Below, piece after piece: positions 58,948-64,000 of a DNA stretch of 64,000 nucleotides. Under the pieces are notes generated by a model, which was not told the origin of the DNA, ran no database searches, and saw nothing but the letters and a program-made list of their open reading frames with translations. The stretch comes from Valencia hispanica (lineage: Eukaryota; Chordata; Actinopteri; Cyprinodontiformes; Valenciidae): the NCBI GenBank assembly GCA_963556495.2, contig OY747716.1:8987071-9051070 (forward strand). The letters are read 5' to 3'. Each line of letters begins with the position of its first letter. The first letter of the stretch is position 1. Position numbers and translations under genes: made by a program.

Positions 58948-58965
58948 ATCACGTCGGGGTCACCA
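58948..58965 (-). promoter_or_regulatory. ERV primer-binding site, tRNA-Trp
   Basis: Minus-strand TGGTGACCCCGACGTGAT is an 18-base match to the complement of the vertebrate tRNA-Trp 3' end (the site also used by avian alpha-retroviruses). It lies 3 nt after the 5' LTR. Confidence 0.92.
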
Positions 58966-58968
58966 TTT

Positions 58969-59393
58969 TATTGAGAAGGTGTTTTCACTCTAATTTAAAG
59001 CCTATTTTAAAGGAACAGACACACATTTAATTTATGACCCTGGGCTCTCTCTGAGCTCTCATTTCACCTTCCCGCGTGCTCGTTCATTTCTGTAAAAAGG
59101 AGCAATAAGAACAACAAACAACAATTATATATTTTAACAGTGAGACGTCGTTCACTGGACTCAGTTCTAGTAACTGAGTACAGCTTTATCTCAGCATAAG
59201 GTTTTTATTTGAAACAAGTTAAAAAGAAACTCCTCCCACATAGATCTTCCGTCACAGAATGGTCACAGCTTCTCCACCAAAAGGCACACAGGATGTGCCA
59301 CATTCCTCTTGATTATTCACGGTTTCTAAGTGTTTCCACATGCACTACAAAATTAGACCCTCATAAAACATTAACAGAATTTATATCTCTTCA
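58969..59393 (-). repeat. ERV 5' LTR
   Basis: 425 bp. The end next to the primer site reads CTCAATA instead of CTCAACA, a substitution in the terminal CA. Confidence 0.93.
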
Positions 59394-59479
59394 CCAGCCA
59401 CTGCCAGCCATCACAATTTAAGAATTGTCCCCGTTTTTTCTGTCAAGAAATCGGTTGGGACAGCTCGAAATAATACTAG

Positions 59480-60420
59480 TTTAGATTAAACACTTGGCCA
59501 GTGTTGCCAACTCCTCACAATGGAAAGTAGCAATTGGTTGTACCAGAATTTGAAATAAGTCACCAAATCCCCTCATTTCAGGCTTTAAGGAGTACCTGGA
59601 CTTAGCTAAAAAAAGATGAGATATTTTGTAAAAAAAAACAAAATGGGCCCTAATATTGAACCCTGGGGAACCCCCCATTTCAATGGTGACGAAACTGAGT
59701 TGAAACCTCCAAGAGTCACACACATTGTTCTATCCGAAAGATACGATGAGAACCAATTTTAAGCAGTGCTGCCATGATCAACGGTGTCAAATGCGGCAGA
59801 CAAATCAAATAAAAAGAGTTCGCCCCTTCGTCAGTTGCTCAGAGGATATCGTTAAAAACCCTCAACAATGCAGACTCTGTACTATGTACATTTTTAAAAC
59901 CGGACTGAAACTCCAGTGTATTATTGCTACCCCAAAAAAGAAATATGTTGTGTATAGACAACCTTTTCTAAAGTTTTAAATAAGAAAGGCAACGTAGAAA
60001 TTGGCCTGAAATTAGCCTTATCCAAATTTTGTTCCTTTAACAAGGGTCAAACAAAGCCTGCTTAAAAGTTGTAGGCACCACCCCAGTGGACAGGCGAGAA
60101 ATAATAATAGCCAGTATAACTAGCGCAATGCTGGGGAATACCTGTTTCAAAAGGCTAGAAGAACAGCATCCAAAAAGAGAGGTCATCAACAAGCTTTTTT
60201 ATTGAAGACAAGCTAATATAAAATTGTCAAACACCACCGCCTGTGGTAAGAGATCTGGTAAATCCAAATAATGTAACAAAGATAGCGGTCTTAATATCAG
60301 CCCCCTTTTTGATTCTAGGTCATCAGTTTGGGGAACATTAAGAGCAGAGTCAACAGTTCCTGAGGATTATGCCTTTTTGTAGCCTCTATATTAGACATTT
60401 AGTCCCTTTAAGAGTCTTTT
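59480..60420 (-). pseudogene. L2-like LINE reverse transcriptase fragment
   Basis: On the minus strand about 59815-59640 reads DLSAAFDTVDHGSTA, then FSSYLSDRTMCVTLGGFNSV and WGVPQGSILGPIL, the RT palm and fingers. Upstream, about 60080-59990, lies the decayed VVPTTFKQAL-type block. Stops and shifts occur throughout. The YADD box and 3' end are missing. Confidence 0.75.
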
Positions 60421-61599
60421 ACCACATTTTAAAAATGATGCCAAGAGTCCTCCAAAAGCTGATGGGATTCAAATATTAATACAAAACATAAACTAAATAT
60501 CCTTATGTAAATAACTGAGCTATATCAAGTCATGATGCATCAAGAGTGTTGCAAAAGTGTTTACTTGGTTAGCAATCTCTAGGACATGAAAAGTCTACTT
60601 AAATAACTGTGGCTAATTTCCATGTTTGATTGGAACAGCTCTTCTGCTGCTGGCTCCTTCTCTGTCTGGAGCTCATCTTTGCTTCCTTCTACAAAATCAT
60701 TTAATCAAATCAAAGTGTGCAACAAACCAACAGAAAAGAAGACGCACACATAGTAATACAATAATGCAATACAAACAAGCTGACAATAAAACATTCAACA
60801 ACAATGGAAGCATTCAGCCCTCCTGTCTAAAGTAGCAGATCTCAAATGGGGAATACTGGGTTGTTCTGTAAGAGGAACATGAGTTAAAGAAATGATTAGA
60901 GCTATATTATATATATTAATCAATAGAAAAGAACAAAATAAATCCAATATTATAGTCAACATTGCTATATTAGTGTTTCCCACATCAAATTTGAATTTGT
61001 ATTTTTACTTTTTTGGACTGTGCTCTCAAATTAAAAAGTTATTTTGTTGCTTATGTACTATAATTTTTCATGAATTACCTTAGTCAATGTGCTTACTAAG
61101 GATAACTAATTTGCTACCAACAGGACAGCTAAAGGAGATGATGTATAAGCCATCATTTGCCTTAGTGAATTGCTTCATTTTGCAAAGATAATTTCTTACC
61201 ATTGGCCTCTCTCTAGAAACAGCAAAGAGGTTATAGCAGTTTTTTTGTAATTATTTTTATTATCCATTGATTTCTGTTAGTCTTATAAATGTTGCTAATC
61301 ATAATATATCTTCTGGTTTGGCGCAATGCAGTTTTCTGTGCATGATTTGAACAGAGCGGTCTCGTTAGGAGAGGGGAGGGGCATTGTGCCCACTGTAGCA
61401 ACATACTGGCTATGGCAAGCCGTGGTATGGCAAGACGTTAAAATACGCCTTGGACGTTAACACCTTAATAAAGCTCTAATGCATGCCTTATTTGTGATAC
61501 TGATGGCTTGCCATAAGTGAGTGTAACCTAACATCGAGTCAAGTCAGCGACAGCGATGATCAGAGTAGAGGAGCACAAGGACCCCTTCTGTGTGGTTGA
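60421..61599. other. Gene-free region
   Basis: No recognisable coding region; AT-rich up to about 61350, then a more GC-rich stretch leading into the TIR element. The TGA at 61597-61599 is the left duplication of that element. Confidence 0.5.
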
Positions 61600-62531
61600 C
61601 CCCCAATTTACACTGGGCACATCAGCGGCGCAGCGCGGGTTGATCGCGACCTCCTCGGCGCGTCAATCCCCACCGGGAACGTTTTAGGCGCGAGTCAGCG
61701 GTGGCGTGGTCCACTGAGTTGACTCACAAGATCATAAAATCACACAATTAAGATCACGTGTGACAACAACAATGGGAGGCATGGAAGACTGCTTAGTTTT
61801 TTCTGTTTAGAGTTGGATTTGTAGTTTCGCACAGCTATAATAAGCACTTTGTCGTCCATCCTGGAAAAAAGCAACTAATTTCAGATGCAGGTAGCAAACG
61901 AGTCATTGCATCGTACATAATGACGTGATGCTTAGTGTCACGCTGCCCTATTCCTGCCTAATTGTCTTCACCTGTCTGTCTCATCATCCACACCTGATCC
62001 TACTCACCTCCTGCCTTTAAGACCCCTCACTTCCTTTCACTCCCGGCCGGATCATTAGTAGCAGTTCATTAGTTAGTAATTGTCAATCCCCATGGTGTGT
62101 CGTTCTTCCTGCTGTCTTCCTTCCCTGCCCGATGTCCAGTGTCTCCGTTCACCACCACCATCATCACGATCTCCTCACTATAATAAGCATCCTGCACCTT
62201 CCTTCAGCGAGTGCGTTTGGGTCCATTCTCCACACACCACGTGACACTTAGATAGTTAAGCTATCACAAATATGCACCTGTTTCTTATTTTGAAATTTAC
62301 CGGATGCTGCATAGGTGTTTTCCTGTTAGCTCCATGTTAGCTGTTGAAGCTTGACTCGTTTTGGAAGCACGTCACGTCAAAAATAGAACCCAGTCCTATC
62401 TTTAGGGGCGCAGTGAGACGTTTTTGGGATGCGCCTGAAACGCGCCCGGTGTAAACCACTCCAACTATAATGGTTTTTATTTCCCGCGGTGACCGTGGCG
62501 CTGCTGTAACGCGCCTGGTGTAAATTGGGGG
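61600..62531. mobile_element. Non-autonomous DNA transposon with long TIRs, carrying solo LTR D
   Basis: The ends are inverted repeats starting CCCCCAATTTACAC; similarity continues inward with gcgcg-rich sequence. A 3-bp duplication TGA (61597-61599, 62532-62534) flanks them. Without the inserted LTR it is about 616 bp and has no coding frame. The 3-bp duplication would suit a PIF/Harbinger-type element; the superfamily is not proven. Confidence 0.65.
61936..62246 (+). repeat. Solo LTR D, same family as element C
   Basis: 311 bp, TGTCACG...CGTGACA, with a perfect 5-bp target duplication CTTAG (61931-61935, 62247-62251). It has TTTAAG at 62016 and the self-primer-type segment ggccggatcat at 62045-62055, one base different from element C. 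It shows that this LTR group moves as a standard LTR retroelement. Confidence 0.92.
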
Positions 62532-62534
62532 TGA

Positions 62535-63050
62535 GGGAGTGGTGAGCCTGCAGCTGGTCAGTAAAACAACAGACTTTAAACATCCGGGGTTAGATTGAAA
62601 ACATCGGCTGACGACACCACTGACTCTTTGAATGTGCCATGGTGGCATGGTGAGGCAAGAACATTGAGGCATTCGTGCCGGGAAGCTTGATAGTAATATT
62701 ACCGCAATGCTGGACTTGACCACCTATAAATAACCAAAGGCTCCCTGATGCCACCTCCGGTTTGTGGCAAATGTCACCATTGTTTTTTGAACCAGGCTAG
62801 AGAGAGTCACAATAGTGGACGAGGTGAGTAAGTGACAAAAATTATAATAGAGAAATCAGTGATTTATTTAGTGTGCAGTCATTTATTTTAGACTAATAAA
62901 GTTTTACATTTACATCCCGCCCTGACTTAGATGGTAGGTTCAGCCAGCCTCGCACATGCGTGATTCATTTGCATTCTGGACTCCAATGAAATCCTCCGGT
63001 TTCCTGGATGACATTCTCCCCCCGCACCTCCTAAAATAGGTTTTTCCTGC
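62535..63050. other. Gene-free region
   Basis: No coding region or repeat recognised. Confidence 0.5.
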
Positions 63051-64000
63051 TATTGGCCAGTAGTGAGTATTTTAAAGAACAGCGTGATTACCGGTGCTGT
63101 ACCCCCTGCCTTCAAACATGCTGTGGTACAGCCTCTCCTGTAGAAACCAGGCCTCGACCGTCCGACCAATTTCCAAGCACCCATTTCTGTTGAAAGTCCT
63201 CAAGACGGTGGTTTATGGTCAAATATCTACTCAATAGCAGAGCAAAAGGTTTTGGTGATTTTCAGTCTGACTTCCAGTCTCTCCATAGTACTGAGTCCTC
63301 CCTCTTATGTGTTTTTAATGATGTTTTTATTGCAACTGACTCTGGCTTTTCTGGCTGGACTACTGTAATTCTTTACTATCAGGAAGTCAACAAAATGCCA
63401 TTAAAAGCCTTCAGTTGATCCAAAATGCGGCAGCAAGAGTTCTGATGAATATTAAAAAGAGAGATCACATTTCTCCTGTTTTAGCTTCCCTTCATTGGCT
63501 CCCTGTTAAATCCAGAATAGAATTTAAGATCCTTCTTCTTACATACAAAGTCCTTAATAATCAAGCTCCATCATACATCAGAGATCTAATTGTTCCATAT
63601 GTTCCTAACAGAGCTCTTCGCTCTCAGACTGCAGGTTGACTTGTAGTTCCTAGGATTTCTAAAAGTAGAATGGGAGGCAGATCTTTTAGTTATCAGGCTC
63701 CTCTCCTGTGGAACCAGCTCCCAGCTTTAGTCCGTGAGGCAGACACTCTGTTTACTTTTAAGGCCAGGCTTAAAACTTTCCTTTTTGATAAAGCTTATAG
63801 TTAGAGTGGCTAAGGTCATCCTGAGCTATCTCTGTAGTTATGCTGCTAAAGGCTTAGACTGCTGGAGGACAGACTTACCAATTTTCTTCACTCTGCTACT
63901 TCCTTTTCTCCTACGACTCTCCAGTTGTATTACAGTACATTCTGTTATTTCGACTGTTAACTTTGTTTTCTCTCAGTGTTTTTCTCTCCATAGAAGATAT
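63051..64000 (+). pseudogene. L2-like LINE reverse transcriptase fragment with internal deletion
   Basis: 63095-63190 encodes the decayed GAVPPAFKHAVVQPLL block (N-terminal RT). 63240-63350 gives FGDFQSDFQSLHSTESSLL. The frame then jumps at about 63350 to the C-terminal part: 63415-63639 LIQNAAARVLMNIKKRDHIS, LHWLPVKSRIEFKILLLTYK, YIRDLIVPYVPNRALRS, then SYQAPLLWNQLPALVRE at about 63690. The catalytic YADD region is deleted. It continues past the window edge. Confidence 0.78.

Larger units (their letters stand above)
51714..59393 (-). mobile_element. ERV provirus, tRNA-Trp primed, ERV1/gamma-epsilon-like, defective
   Basis: Two 425-bp LTRs in direct orientation, a perfect 4-bp target duplication CCAG (51710-51713, 59394-59397), a tRNA-Trp primer site and a purine tract before the 3' LTR define a 7.7-kb provirus on the minus strand. 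About nine differences between the LTRs by eye (about 2%) suggest a fairly recent insertion. Only short protease and integrase remnants are recognisable; there is no RT, and I could not identify gag or env. All frames are broken, so it is inactive. Confidence 0.9.

Noticed and set aside
58948..58965. tRNA-Trp gene
   Set aside because: Only the 18-nt 3'-end match is present, next to an LTR; it is a primer-binding site, not a tRNA gene.

Overview
The window looks like gene-poor, transposon-packed nuclear DNA of a teleost fish. The evidence is the mix of families: several Tc1/mariner transposons, L2-like and Rex1/Babar-like LINEs, a Penelope-like element, two endogenous retrovirus families, Ty3/Gypsy-type LTR elements, foldback elements and microsatellites. 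I see no convincing host gene, tRNA, rRNA or CRISPR array. Nearly every reading frame of any length belongs to a mobile element. The species cannot be named from the sequence.

Layout. 1-395 is an integrase fragment of a tRNA-Trp-primed ERV. 396-4453 (minus) is LTR element A, with a Tc1 inserted in its LTR TATA box. 4454-13848 is a four-level nest: an L2-like LINE holds a Tc1, which holds an L2 LINE, which holds LTR element B; the Tc1 also carries a solo ERV LTR. 15.6-17.0 kb holds a Ty3/Gypsy RNase H remnant and another LINE end. 18131-20462 is a Penelope-like element with a 14-bp target duplication. 24.1-26.4 kb encodes a nearly intact ~700-aa transposase-like protein, flanked by clusters of a palindromic motif. 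27612-37770 is a second ERV with a tRNA-Lys-type primer site and no recognisable genes; it contains LTR element C (34330-36836), which sits in an L2 tail. 38.7-41.96 kb is a Rex1/Babar-like LINE broken by a Tc1. 44.9-50.06 kb is a long L2 broken by a solo ERV LTR. 51714-59393 is the tRNA-Trp ERV provirus. The rest holds LINE fragments and a TIR element carrying solo LTR D.

The most interesting system is the group of LTR elements A, B, C and solo LTR D. Their LTRs begin TGTCA and end TGACA; B, C and D have 5-bp direct repeats at their ends (C's sits in a 5-bp tandem repeat). A, B and C encode no reverse transcriptase. Each encodes a protein that starts in or just after the 5' LTR, has a Gag-like DPA start, and continues into long in-frame tandem repeats. 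B and C also share a (K/R)EE(N/D)LFEF(F/V)YGD motif. In A, B and C the segment just after the 5' LTR is the reverse complement of a segment about 30 nt downstream of the LTR TATA-like box, that is, the predicted RNA 5' end. The paired segments differ between elements but remain complementary within each. This fits Tf1/sushi-type self-primed reverse transcription. In A and B the primer site lies inside codons 3-6 of the protein.

The autonomous partner is not intact in this window; a Ty3/Gypsy RNase H fragment at 15.6-16.26 kb shows that related pol sequences exist here. Intact TSDs and empty sites give a relative insertion order for many of the elements.
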